Source of the DNA: Risungbinella massiliensis | Lineage (GTDB): Bacteria; Bacillota; Bacilli; Thermoactinomycetales; Thermoactinomycetaceae | DNA: 43,222 bases | Assembly: GCF_000942395.1 (NCBI RefSeq) | Contig: NZ_LN812100.1 | Coordinates: forward strand, 1 to 43,222 | Direction of reading: 5' to 3' | Part shown: piece after piece, positions 14,288 through 21,356 of the stretch | Layout: each line of letters begins with the position of its first letter | Position numbering within the stretch: the first letter of the stretch is position 1 | The notes under the pieces: generated by a model | The model's database searches: none | The model's input: the letters and a program-made list of their open reading frames with translations, nothing else | Told to the model about the DNA's origin: nothing | Program-made: the position numbers and the translations under genes

Positions 14288-14416
14288 ATGATTCTTAATA
14301 TAAGGAATCGTTTTGTTATTGTTGCTTTACTTATTGGCTTATTAGCAGCTACATATATTCCACAAGCTACCTTATCAAAGCCTGATATATATCGCGCTGA
14401 GCCTGCATGTTGTTAA
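14288..14416 (+). CDS. Phr-like secreted pre-peptide, 42 aa
   Basis: A 42-residue precursor: a basic N-terminus (MILNIRNR), a hydrophobic core (FVIVALLIGLLAATYI), a likely Sec cleavage around PQA-T, and a short tail ending AEPACC. This is the layout of Phr and related export-then-import signalling peptides, where the C-terminal 5-10 residues form the signal. Two terminal cysteines are unusual for Phr and could suggest a modified or disulfide-linked peptide. AAAGGA lies upstream and a terminator follows. No receptor gene lies beside it; the TPR regulator at 11317 is the nearest. Confidence 0.62.
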   Translation: MILNIRNRFVIVALLIGLLAATYIPQATLSKPDIYRAEPACC

Positions 14417-14423
14417 ATAAAAA

Positions 14424-14457
14424 ACCACCCTCAGAGTTATGAGAGGTGGTTTTTTGT
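14424..14457 (+). terminator. Terminator of the peptide cluster
   Basis: ACCACCCTC-AGAGTTAT-GAGAGGTGGT is followed by TTTTT. The A run on its other side makes it usable by the convergent partition operon too. Confidence 0.9.
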
Positions 14458-14482
14458 CCTGATCTTGGCCATTGATCAGGGA

Positions 14483-15010
14483 CTAAAATCCATACTTTTT
14501 CAGAAAATCCTCTAGAGCGATCGACACATAATGGCTTTTGATTTTGTCTTTTCGCTGCACCGCAGGATCATTCTCCACAACATAGTCTAAAAATGATTCG
14601 AAGCGATCCAGAAGATCTTTTTCTAAATACCAGTTAGCATATGTCTTCCTGTCTCTGGCAAGCTCCTTTGGAGGGCTAGGTAACTTTTTACCCTTAGCTT
14701 TAGATTTACCTTTAGATGTAGCGTTATCTTTGCCATTAACTTCATCTTTAGGAATAGTGACATCTTCACCATTATCGATAATTTCATCAGCATTAATACT
14801 AGTATCATTATCTTCACTTTCATCAATACTTGTATGAATACTAGTATTTTTATTTGGATCATTACTTTCATCGATAATTTCACTATTATCTGGTTTTTGC
14901 GGTTCTACTCCATTATTGGGCGGAAAGAGGTTCCCTCTAGATTTTAGCTTTTCAAGGCTTTGCTTTTGTTGGTCTTCAGCTTTTTTGATTTGATCGATCA
15001 GATTAGCCAC
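14483..15010 (-). CDS. ParB-like partition partner
   Basis: A 175-residue protein coupled to parA (start inside the parA end). The N-terminal two thirds is disordered and acidic (repeated N, D, S, I and T), then a lysine-rich patch (SKGKSKAKGKK). The C-terminal domain of about 60 residues (RKTYANWYLEKDLLDRFESFLDYVV...SIALEDFLKKYGF) looks RHH-like. Small ParB analogues of type Ib have this layout and bind the centromere. The coding sequence itself carries TACTAGTA palindromes identical to those upstream of parA. Confidence 0.72.
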   Translation of the reverse strand: MANLIDQIKKAEDQQKQSLEKLKSRGNLFPPNNGVEPQKPDNSEIIDESNDPNKNTSIHTSIDESEDNDTSINADEIIDNGEDVTIPKDEVNGKDNATSKGKSKAKGKKLPSPPKELARDRKTYANWYLEKDLLDRFESFLDYVVENDPAVQRKDKIKSHYVSIALEDFLKKYGF

Positions 15011-15878
15011 GCTCTAGCAACTCCTCTGTAATTTCGTAACTTGTTTTATTCTTGATGCGGTCTAATAGCTCAACTGCGAAATGATCAAATTGTTCCAGGG
15101 CTTTTTTTAGTTCGGCATTCTCTTCCGGATCCAAACCAAAAATCGGAATCCTAGCAACAGCAGCCTGGTGTTTGATTGTGGTTTTGAATACCATGTCTCC
15201 ATATTTTTTTCGAATCATTTCCAGGTAAAAAGTTGTGTCAGATCGTTGCTTGTTAGTCATGGAGGGAAGAATGCCATACAACTTTAGATCTGGGTTGGAT
15301 TGTACCTGGCAATCTCGAACTGTTTCTAAAAACCTGCGCACGGCCGTGTAACAAAATTTATGCGTCTGGTAGATCACGACGCAGCCGGTAGAAGCTATTA
15401 GAGCGTTCGCTGTGTAGTCACTTAACATTGGAGGCGTGTCGATCAGAATCACGTCAAAATACTCCTGTATTGGCTCTAGAGTCCGTTTTAGAACTAAAGA
15501 AGCATCAACACTAAGTTGTACCTCTCCATCACTATCTAAAAGAGCTCTCCCTTGATCATCTTTTAGAAAATATCGCTGGAAGAGTCTTCTTGGGAAAATT
15601 CCTAGATTGTCATCCGATGGAATCAAGTACAAATTGTTGGTTATTTCCACGACATAATCGCGTGGATCCAGCAGCTCGGTAGCTTCTAAAATCGTATGAT
15701 TTTCAAACTCTTCCGTGTCTGTTCTTGCCAACATCTCCGTTTGGTTTCCCTGGGGGTCAAAGTCTACAACAAGAGTTTTTAGACCATACTTCTCCGATAG
15801 TAAATACGCCAGAGCTCCAGTAGTTGTCGACTTGCCCGTGCCCCCTTTTTGTATTGATAGGGTAATGATCTCTGCCAT
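15003..15878 (-). CDS. parA: ParA-family partition ATPase
   Basis: A 291-residue ParA. The N-terminus MAEIITLSIQKGGTGKSTTT contains the deviant Walker A KGGTGKS, VVDFDPQGNQTEM is the A' region, and VILIDTPPMLSDYTANAL is Walker B. It lacks the N-terminal HTH of type Ia ParA, so it is of the short class. It moves plasmid copies apart during division, with the protein encoded directly downstream. The open frame begins at 15917, and the ATG at 15878 fits the family start. Presence of ParA is a main argument for plasmid prophage status. Confidence 0.95.
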   Translation of the reverse strand: MAEIITLSIQKGGTGKSTTTGALAYLLSEKYGLKTLVVDFDPQGNQTEMLARTDTEEFENHTILEATELLDPRDYVVEITNNLYLIPSDDNLGIFPRRLFQRYFLKDDQGRALLDSDGEVQLSVDASLVLKRTLEPIQEYFDVILIDTPPMLSDYTANALIASTGCVVIYQTHKFCYTAVRRFLETVRDCQVQSNPDLKLYGILPSMTNKQRSDTTFYLEMIRKKYGDMVFKTTIKHQAAVARIPIFGLDPEENAELKKALEQFDHFAVELLDRIKNKTSYEITEELLERG

Positions 15879-15995
15879 GTGTAAAAACCTTCTTTCCTTT
15901 CTCCTAGTTGTTTCCAACAGACAGATAGTACCACATATATAAATAATTGTAGATTGGAATGTATGTTTGTGTTTATAAGTACAGGTGAAAATGAT

Positions 15996-16160
15996 CGCAC
16001 ATCAAATAATACAAATAAAAATACTAGTATCATTTGATGTATACATACTGATACTAGTATTTTTATCTTTACCAACACGATCATCATTATCTTTATTGTT
16101 ATTATCAACTTTATTTTTATCACTATATAGAAAAGTAAAAATACTATTAAAAATACTATT
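15996..16160. repeat. Centromere-like palindromes and repeats (parS candidate)
   Basis: An AT-rich region upstream of parA. TACTAGTA occurs at 16022-16029 and 16052-16059 in inverse contexts (AAAAATACTAGTATCA and TGATACTAGTATTTTTATC). A 9-bp inverted repeat ACATCAAAT/ATTTGATGT surrounds the first. Two direct AAAATACTATT copies lie at 16138-16160. It sits between parA and a divergent RHH gene, the standard place for a partition site. Confidence 0.62.
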
Positions 16161-16204
16161 GATTGGAAGTCATGGAAAGCATATAATATTTATGAGGTGA
16201 TCAT

Positions 16205-16384
16205 ATGGCCAAAAGGCATAAGAAAGAGCGGTTTACTATCGATCTTCCCCCAGATCTCAAAGAATGGGCCGAACAAGTAGCTATTAAATTGTCCTACGAA
16301 AGGGGGAGCAAAGTAAGTCGTAACCAAGTTATTGAAGAATCATTAATTCTATTTAAAGAACATTTGGAAAGTAAGCAAAAATAA
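16205..16384 (+). CDS. Ribbon-helix-helix protein, 59 aa
   Basis: A small basic RHH protein (MAKRHKKERFTIDLPPDLKE, then SRNQVIEESLILFKEHLES). It is divergent from parA across the centromere-like repeats, with GAGGTGATCAT before the ATG. Such proteins (Omega, ParG-like) bind the repeats and repress the partition promoter, so it may be the true centromere-binding factor or a regulator of the downstream membrane-protein gene. Confidence 0.75.
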   Translation: MAKRHKKERFTIDLPPDLKEWAEQVAIKLSYERGSKVSRNQVIEESLILFKEHLESKQK

Positions 16385-16385
16385 T

Positions 16386-16423
16386 AGGCTTACTGGTACG
16401 CGTCGCAAGCCACCAGTAAGCCA
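16386..16423 (+). ncRNA. Hairpin leader before the membrane-protein gene
   Basis: A perfect 10-bp stem (GGCTTACTGG...CCAGTAAGCC) with a GCAA-containing loop, followed by a second small hairpin (CCCTT AGAA AAGGG). No long T run follows, so it is better viewed as a leader structure than a terminator. Confidence 0.45.
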
Positions 16424-16496
16424 AGAAAAGCCCCTTAGAAAAGGGTTTGATCCGATTATACACTGTCCATTGAAAACTAAATAGAGGTGATAAAAA

Positions 16497-17855
16497 GTGG
16501 ATTTAATAAGTGTTTTTTCTCAAGGATGGGTGCTGTTCTATATACTAGCTGGCGCATTGATCGTAGCAGCTATTGCATTTTTCGCACCTGCCGACGTTGA
16601 ATACCCAAACCATAAGCGAGTACCAAATCCAATTGTCCGTGCTTTCTATTCTGTCGGATTTTTCATTGCAGACTTTGGTCCGATGATCGTGAATCTGTTC
16701 AATGTTGTCTATATCAACTTGCGGAAATTATTCGCTTTTATCGTCGGTCTCTTGATAGAAATCGGTACGGTTCTCGTGTTGATCAGTACTATCTATTTTA
16801 GTTTCTCCCATTCTGTCGAATTACTACGTCGTGCAGGGGCGACTGGAGGACTCGAATACGTTGGTGTTTTAATGTGGGAGATTGTATTCATTTCATCAAC
16901 GGCTTCATTAACCAAAATTGCAATGCAAAAAACCTGGAAGGTGAATTGGTGGTATCTCGGATTTTCTCTTGCTGGTTTTGCTCTTGGGATCGCCTTCGTT
17001 CTATGGTCTAATATCACCGGAATGAGCGACACCACGGGTGGATTAATTATAGGTATTTTTACTCCAGTTCTTTTGATCGTTGCTGAAGGTGTATTGGCCT
17101 TTCGATATAAATCAGAGTTCGAAGAAGAGGAAGAGAAAAAATCTAACACCTCCAATATGGAGATGGAGACCTCCAACAAGGTGGAGAGTAACTCCAAGGT
17201 GGAGGTGGAGAATTCCTCCAAACTGGAGACCTCCAACGACGTGGAGAACACCTCCAGCCAGATCGAAGCCTCCAACCAATTGGAGGTAGAAAATGCATCC
17301 AAACTGGAGAACTCCACCACAGTGGAGAGTGACTCCAAAACAGAACTGGAGACCTCCAATAAACAAGATATGGAGAGCCCCTCCAATTCAGAAAACACCT
17401 TAGAATCAAAAGATTCTCCTGACATGGAGACCACCTCCAACAAGGTAGAGAATAGCTCTAATATGGAGGAGAAGGTGGAGGAGGAAAACTCTAACCAAGT
17501 GGACACCACCACCTCCAATAAGGTGGAGGAACAACCTGAAGTGGTGGAGGAGGAAAACTCCAGCAAAGAAGATATGACCTCCAATGTAGAAGCGAAAACC
17601 TCCAAACTGGAGACCTCCAGCAAAGCAAAAAAATCCTCCAAGAAAACAAAGATGGAGGCGAAATCCTCCAACAAGATGGAGAACTCCATTCTGGAGATGA
17701 AGGTGGAGAATCCGACCTCTCCAGTTGAGTGGGCAATTTACCTCCACCAGCGAGATGGAGAATTACCAGGACGACCAACCCTCATGAAAAAATCTGGATG
17801 CAGCGACTGGATCGCACGAAAAACATTAAGCGAGTTAAAAAGCAAAATTAGCTAA
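16497..17855 (+). CDS. Multi-TM protein with repeat linker and DNA-binding-like domain
   Basis: A 452-residue protein of unusual design. Residues 1-205 hold five or six membrane segments (for example FYILAGALIVAAIAFFA, LGFSLAGFALGIAFVLW, IIGIFTPVLLIVAEGVLAF). Residues about 210-395 are a low-complexity linker of SNKVE-like units coded by repeated CTCCAA/TGGAG words. Residues about 400-452 (SPVEWAIYLHQRDGELPGRP then SGCSDWIARKTLSELKSK) resemble a winged helix. The layout is reminiscent of DUF2637/SpdB2 proteins from actinomycete plasmids, in which TM and HTH parts are fused; that is a resemblance, not a proven homology. GTG start with GAGGTGAT. It may tether the plasmid to the membrane or aid transfer. 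Confidence 0.72.
   Translation: MDLISVFSQGWVLFYILAGALIVAAIAFFAPADVEYPNHKRVPNPIVRAFYSVGFFIADFGPMIVNLFNVVYINLRKLFAFIVGLLIEIGTVLVLISTIYFSFSHSVELLRRAGATGGLEYVGVLMWEIVFISSTASLTKIAMQKTWKVNWWYLGFSLAGFALGIAFVLWSNITGMSDTTGGLIIGIFTPVLLIVAEGVLAFRYKSEFEEEEEKKSNTSNMEMETSNKVESNSKVEVENSSKLETSNDVENTSSQIEASNQLEVENASKLENSTTVESDSKTELETSNKQDMESPSNSENTLESKDSPDMETTSNKVENSSNMEEKVEEENSNQVDTTTSNKVEEQPEVVEEENSSKEDMTSNVEAKTSKLETSSKAKKSSKKTKMEAKSSNKMENSILEMKVENPTSPVEWAIYLHQRDGELPGRPTLMKKSGCSDWIARKTLSELKSKIS
17146..17710. repeat. CTCCAA...TGGAG repeat array within the gene
   Basis: Within about 560 bp the words CTCCAA and TGGAG alternate at roughly 12-30 bp spacing, often as CTCCAAC(A)AGGTGGAG dyads that can form hairpins. 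The units encode the SNKVE linker. Unlike CRISPR, units are imperfect, coding and lack uniform spacers. It is either replication-slippage low complexity or a dense protein-binding array. Confidence 0.8.
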
Positions 17856-18181
17856 ATGAAAAAAAGAAGCGGCAGCTAGTCAGTAGCTCCGCTTCTCTAT
17901 CAATCTATTGTCGGAATCTGTAAAACAAGGTAGAATCATATCAAAGAAAAAGAGCGACCTGCTGCGAACAGGATCGCCCTTACCGGTTAGGGAGTTGCGG
18001 CAAACAACTCTCAAACCAAGTTATTTTATTTTCAAGTCACTCATTATTTTAACCAGTTTGATTATATTGGTCAACATATACAAAAAGACCAAATTTTTCA
18101 GATGAGTGAAGTAAATAACCGGTAAGCGAGCGATCCTCTTCCAAACATGTCGTTAATAGACAAAAGGGAGAGGTTTTTATT
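17856..18181 (+). other. Intergenic region with three stem-loops
   Basis: This 326-bp gap between the membrane-protein gene and rep holds GAAGCGG...CCGCTTC (17867-17897), which probably ends the upstream transcript. GCGACCTG...CAGGATCGC follows (about 17955-17978), then GAGTTGCGGCAAACAACTC (about 17991-18009). A TTG-started frame (17908-18105) has no ribosome binding site and overlaps the hairpins, so it is not called. The rep binding site (GGGAGAGG) closes the region. Together these could form a rep leader or countertranscript target. Confidence 0.5.
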
Positions 18182-19174
18182 ATGGAAAATCATAAACCAA
18201 TCATTGGTGGTATCTTTGGAACTCGTACAACTTGGGATGCAGAAGGGAACATGGTGCAGCAAGATGATTTCCATCTACGTATCTACTGGGATCTATGGAG
18301 AGAAGGAGCCATCGCAAAGTTGAAAGGTAACATGCTCCATGTTTATCTCACCATTGCTATGCATCTAGATAAATCTGGTGAAGGCTGGCCAACTCAACAA
18401 CGCATTGCCGAAATGTGTGAAATCAATCGTGACACTGTTGGAACTGCCATCAAAAAACTGGTTAAAGAAGGATTTATCGAAGCTGAAAAAGTGCGTTCAA
18501 AAGGAAAATTCGATAACACTGTCTATAAGATCAAGTTTGCACCAAAAGTATCGGAAAATAACCATGCGGAAAAACCCGACATGGTAAAAACCGAGGAAAA
18601 TAAACATTCCCACCATGCGGGAAAAACCGTCACGGAAAAACCGTCACGGAAAAACCGTCACGGAAAATCCGACACTAAGGAAGATATATCTTTTAAGAAA
18701 GATCCATCTTTTAAGAAAGATTTTGATGATGAGGAGGCTTCGCCGATCTGGGAAACAGATAATCAATATTTGGCATTAAGAAGCACATTTACATCTGTAG
18801 GAGCAGATGACATAAAAAAACATGAAGAGCACCACAACAAGTTTTTAGAAGCTATTCAAAAAGTAGGTTTCCCAGACTTAATTGGTGCAGCTAGTAAATA
18901 CATAAAAGCTACTGGGAAAAATGCTCAAATTGTTCTTTTCTTGTCTGGACTCTTTAATGAGTATCTAGACAAACCAAAAAAGCAAAAAGTTACCCATTTA
19001 CCAACTAAAAACAAAGATAACTCTGATTTACCAGAATCTGTTCGTAATCAGGAAGAAGGGAAAACCTCAAACGACGATCTAACAGATGAAGAGTTTGAGA
19101 AGATGAAAGCGCAACTCCATGCCAAGATGAAGAAAATGGACGAGAATTTCGAGCGAAGAAAAGCTGCTAAATAA
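18182..19174 (+). CDS. Plasmid replication initiator, winged-helix Rep
   Basis: A 330-residue initiator-like protein. The N-terminal winged helix (LHVYLTIAMHLDKSGEGWPT, IAEMCEINRDTVGTAIKKLVKEGFIEAEK) occupies residues about 50-115. A repeat-encoded middle (TVTEKPSRKNRHGKSD) coincides with DNA iterons. The C-terminal part (about 195-330) is helical with a lysine-rich end. RepA_N-type initiators have their origin within the rep gene, matching what is seen here. It would replicate the element as a plasmid in lysogeny, separate from the DnaD/DnaI lytic module. Single gene with its own leader and terminator. Confidence 0.75.
   Translation: MENHKPIIGGIFGTRTTWDAEGNMVQQDDFHLRIYWDLWREGAIAKLKGNMLHVYLTIAMHLDKSGEGWPTQQRIAEMCEINRDTVGTAIKKLVKEGFIEAEKVRSKGKFDNTVYKIKFAPKVSENNHAEKPDMVKTEENKHSHHAGKTVTEKPSRKNRHGKSDTKEDISFKKDPSFKKDFDDEEASPIWETDNQYLALRSTFTSVGADDIKKHEEHHNKFLEAIQKVGFPDLIGAASKYIKATGKNAQIVLFLSGLFNEYLDKPKKQKVTHLPTKNKDNSDLPESVRNQEEGKTSNDDLTDEEFEKMKAQLHAKMKKMDENFERRKAAK
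18563..18726. repeat. Iterons and AT-rich region: candidate plasmid origin
   Basis: At least six copies of a CAYGSGGAAAAACCGT-like unit occur, three of them tight tandems of CACGGAAAAACCGT (18610-18666). Two ATCTTTTAAGAAAGAT repeats follow (about 18688-18721), an AT-rich block suitable for strand opening. All lie inside the rep gene. This is the classic layout of an iteron-controlled theta origin. Confidence 0.75.
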
Positions 19175-19199
19175 CTGCCAAATCCCTTTATTCAGAAAT

Positions 19200-19236
19200 A
19201 GTGATTATTGAATCGGAGGATTTTAATCACTTTTTA
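19200..19236 (+). terminator. Terminator after rep
   Basis: AGTGATTA (19200-19207) and TAATCACT (19224-19231) flank a 16-base loop, followed by TTTT. Moderately stable. Confidence 0.6.
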
Positions 19237-19269
19237 GAGTATCAATTTGGTTAGGAGGAGATGGTTTTA

Positions 19270-19452
19270 ATGAAACTAGAAAACAAAAACGACACTTATA
19301 TTTGTACCCTTTGTGGAGATGTTTTTTGGGATTTCGATAATAAGGCTAAAGAAACAGGGTGTCAAAGCGATTATTGTAATGGTGATTTTGAGGATCTAAA
19401 AATATATGAGGAGGGAGATGAAGAAAGGATAGCAGAAGCTCATCGGGGATAG
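19270..19452 (+). CDS. Small zinc-ribbon protein, 60 aa
   Basis: An ORF starting MKLENKNDTYICTLCGDVFW, with two cysteine pairs (CTLCG and, more spread, CQSDYC) typical of a zinc finger; the tail is acidic. The frame is open from 19261, but GGAGGAG directly abuts that ATG, so the ATG at 19270 with correct spacing is chosen. Rubredoxin-like small proteins often accompany transfer genes, but the role is unknown. Confidence 0.65.
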   Translation: MKLENKNDTYICTLCGDVFWDFDNKAKETGCQSDYCNGDFEDLKIYEEGDEERIAEAHRG

Positions 19453-19529
19453 CACCTCTCAGAATGTCCTACAAGGCGGCTAGGAAGCCCGTAGAGAGAC
19501 TATTTGAATCAAACTGAATATTTCCCCAT

Positions 19530-19562
19530 AAAATAAACCTCCTAATAACTAGGAGGTTTATT
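19530..19562. terminator. Bidirectional terminator
   Basis: AATAAACCTCCTA-ATAAC-TAGGAGGTTTATT is a perfect stem with A and T runs on both sides. It separates the plus-strand zinc-ribbon gene from the convergent coiled-coil gene. The 105-bp gap before it also contains a minor GGCGGCTAGGAAGCCC hairpin. Confidence 0.9.
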
Positions 19563-19824
19563 CTTTGATGATCAATATTTCATCACGCATTTGATATATT
19601 TCGCTTTTATTGGCTTTGTTTTCGGTTAAATGAGCTACATGTTGTTCTATATTGGAAAGTCTTTCAGTGACTGTTTCAAACATAGCAGCTGTGTTGGCGT
19701 AATGTTTATCTACTTTATTTTCTAATTGATTAAATCTCTGGTTCATTTGATTAAATTGATCATTCATATCAGATTTTAAATCAGTAATAGCAGCTAGTAA
19801 CGCTTGGAATTCCTTATTTTCCAT
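19558..19824 (-). CDS. Coiled-coil protein, 88 aa
   Basis: A heptad-rich helix runs through nearly the entire protein (AAITDLKSDMNDQFNQMNQR, then LENKVDKHY and VTERLSNIEQHVAHL). It overlaps the 3' end of the XRE gene and forms a two-gene operon with it. Such partners can oligomerise or titrate their regulator, but no family is recognised. Confidence 0.65.
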   Translation of the reverse strand: MENKEFQALLAAITDLKSDMNDQFNQMNQRFNQLENKVDKHYANTAAMFETVTERLSNIEQHVAHLTENKANKSEIYQMRDEILIIKE

Positions 19825-20047
19825 CTTCGTTTCCGCCTCCAGTATCTGGTATTATCTCAAACAATTCTCCAGGAGTACATTCCAATATTTCGCAGATCTT
19901 GATTAGATGGCTAAATTCAATACGTTTAGCTGTTTCATGATACAGAGCCTGAATAGTTGGGTATCTAATTCCACTTTGTATAGATAATTGCCTTTGACTC
20001 ATTTTCTTTCTACCAAGCGCTTCTGATAAGTTAATCTTCACCCTCAT
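19814..20047 (-). CDS. XRE-family regulator, 77 aa
   Basis: A compact HTH protein (MRVKINLSEALGRKKMSQRQ, IQSGIRYPTIQALYHETAKR, LIKICEILECTPGELFEI), similar to chromosomal YozG-type XRE proteins. It is divergent from the tiny-gene/ATPase operon and could repress it. Strong site AAAGGAGGAGGCGAA before the start. Confidence 0.82.
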   Translation of the reverse strand: MRVKINLSEALGRKKMSQRQLSIQSGIRYPTIQALYHETAKRIEFSHLIKICEILECTPGELFEIIPDTGGGNEDGK

Positions 20048-20102
20048 TTCGCCTCCTCCTTTCTATTATAACATTTTTCAGAAAAAATTATATCTAAAAC
20101 CA

Positions 20103-20132
20103 TTGTATATTGTATCACCTTTCGTATATAAT
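20103..20132 (+). promoter_or_regulatory. Promoter for the tiny-gene/ATPase operon
   Basis: TTGTAT (20103-20108), an 18-base spacer and TATAAT (20127-20132) lie 66 bases before the first gene of the plus-strand transfer-like block, in the divergent interval with the XRE gene. Confidence 0.55.
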
Positions 20133-20198
20133 GAATGCAAGAAGAGGTTAACACACTCTCTTCTAATATAACTGAAATGCCAGGAAAGGGGATACAGC

Positions 20199-20495
20199 AT
20201 GATCAAAGTTTTCTTCGATGCTGAAGCGGGTGAGTACTACCGCGTACCACCACGGTTTATGAATCGTTTTAGACATGAAGGTTTGGAGCTGGTTTTTGAA
20301 GGCACAGCGGTTGAAGTTGAAGCTCGTTTTGAAGCTACGGATTGCGCTTTCACTGTTGTACCAAAATTTCAAAATGAGAAACCATCTTTCTCTAGCGACT
20401 TCTGGTCCATGTTTGAGATTGAGCCAGTTGGTGAGTGGATTTGGTTGGAGGTGAACAAAATTGTTCGAATTCCTCAAGAAAAAGTCTTTGGATGA
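20199..20495 (+). CDS. Hypothetical beta-rich protein, 98 aa
   Basis: Starts MIKVFFDAEAGEYYRVPPRF, then alternating strands (LELVFEGTAVEVEARFEATD). It is the first gene of a block of short ORFs before the ATPase. No family recognised. Good AGGAAAGGGG site. Confidence 0.65.
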   Translation: MIKVFFDAEAGEYYRVPPRFMNRFRHEGLELVFEGTAVEVEARFEATDCAFTVVPKFQNEKPSFSSDFWSMFEIEPVGEWIWLEVNKIVRIPQEKVFG

Positions 20496-20628
20496 GCGTA
20501 TCGAAGAGGCTGGCAAAAAGCTAGATGAAGCCTACGAGAAAGATGATCTAGAATCAGCTGGCTTGTGGGACTACGAATGGCGCAGACTTCGCAAGAAGAA
20601 AGCCGAGCAAGAAGGTTGGTGGGATTGA
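20461..20628 (+). CDS. Small charged helical protein, 55 aa
   Basis: A TTG-started ORF with a perfect site (GGAGGTG, seven bases upstream) that overlaps the previous gene by 35 bp. It reads LFEFLKKKSLDERIEEAGKK after the start and ends EGWWD. Its charge pattern fits a single amphipathic helix. No known family. Confidence 0.6.
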   Translation: MFEFLKKKSLDERIEEAGKKLDEAYEKDDLESAGLWDYEWRRLRKKKAEQEGWWD

Positions 20629-20741
20629 TGTACTTGGAAGAATGGCCGGAGTTGGTTGATCTATGCGAGGAAATGACTGAATCTTGGGAAGTTACAGATG
20701 AGGTCTTCCTAGTAGGAGGTGAAATAGATGAGTCTGTTTGA
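20628..20741 (+). CDS. Tiny acidic protein, 37 aa
   Basis: Starts MYLEEWPELVDLCEEMTESW, overlapping the previous stop as TGATG; only a weak GGTGGG site, so expression relies on coupling. Strongly acidic. Uncertain but consistent with the tightly packed cluster. Confidence 0.45.
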   Translation: MYLEEWPELVDLCEEMTESWEVTDEVFLVGGEIDESV

Positions 20742-20865
20742 TTTTGGGGAACACAAAGCAATCAAAGATTTGATCGAGATGGAGCCAGACGATTGGAAAG
20801 ACAAATATCGAGACAACAAAGATGAAGATAACAGCGACAATGATAAAAGCACCTTCCGGTTCTGA
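20728..20865 (+). CDS. Tiny acidic protein, 45 aa
   Basis: Starts MSLFDFGEHKAIKDLIEMEP, with TAGGAGGTGAAATAG upstream and a D/N/K-rich tail. Overlaps the previous ORF. No family recognised. Confidence 0.55.
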   Translation: MSLFDFGEHKAIKDLIEMEPDDWKDKYRDNKDEDNSDNDKSTFRF

Positions 20866-20935
20866 CCAACCAGAAAGGTGCAACAGATAAAGCAGGTATA
20901 CACAAGCATTTTACCATTAAAAAGGAGCGACACCA

Positions 20936-21073
20936 ATGTTATTAGCCACAAAAAACGTTTTCTTCGGAGAGAACGGATTAAGCAACGTTATGTATTTCTT
21001 AGACAATATCCACCCTGCCCTTTTGATTCTGGGTCTTGTATGGGTGTTTGGAAAAATCATAAGACGAGTTTAA
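20936..21073 (+). CDS. Single-pass membrane peptide, 45 aa
   Basis: Begins MLLATKNVFFGENGLSNVMY and contains one membrane helix (PALLILGLVWVFGKII) ending in RRV, so Cin topology is likely. AAAGGAGCGACACCA precedes the ATG. Small TM proteins often attend the coupling ATPase in transfer operons. Confidence 0.62.
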   Translation: MLLATKNVFFGENGLSNVMYFLDNIHPALLILGLVWVFGKIIRRV

Positions 21074-21087
21074 AGGAGTTGATTGTA

Positions 21088-21273
21088 ATGGGATATAGCT
21101 CCATGACAAAAGAGGAATTGCAAAACGAGTTGAACGCATGGAATCAGGATCTGAAATCAACCGAAAGATATATTTCATGGTTAGAACAAAATGCCCCAGA
21201 AGATGTTCGCGAATATCAGAAAGAGTTAGCAGAAATAACCTCAGAGATCTCTAAAATCAATAGTTATCTATAA
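21088..21273 (+). CDS. Coiled-coil protein, 61 aa
   Basis: Starts MGYSSMTKEELQNELNAWNQ and is almost entirely helical with heptads (LKSTERYISWLEQ, YQKELAEITSEISKINSYL). The longer frame from 20878 is rejected because it crosses the membrane-peptide gene. AAAGGAGTTGATTGTA site. A GCCCGA-TTCG-TCGGGC hairpin (21284-21299) follows. Confidence 0.65.
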   Translation: MGYSSMTKEELQNELNAWNQDLKSTERYISWLEQNAPEDVREYQKELAEITSEISKINSYL

Positions 21274-21356
21274 ATGCGAAACGCCCGATTCGTCGGGCAT
21301 CTGGATGGGATCAGCTCCATCCACTGATGAGCTAGCTGATATAGGAGGAAAATAAT

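Noticed and set aside
16793-17689. A 298-codon open frame antisense to the membrane-protein gene
   Set aside because: It is a by-product of the repeat-rich, purine/pyrimidine-biased linker; it has low complexity (repeats of LLEVSS), no ribosome binding site, and the sense protein has clear TM and HTH parts.
17146-17710. Repeats that might be taken for a CRISPR array
   Set aside because: Units are short, imperfect, unevenly spaced and in frame with a protein; no unique spacers of constant size and no cas genes.
17908-18105. A 65-codon frame upstream of rep
   Set aside because: TTG start without ribosome binding site and it crosses stable hairpins.
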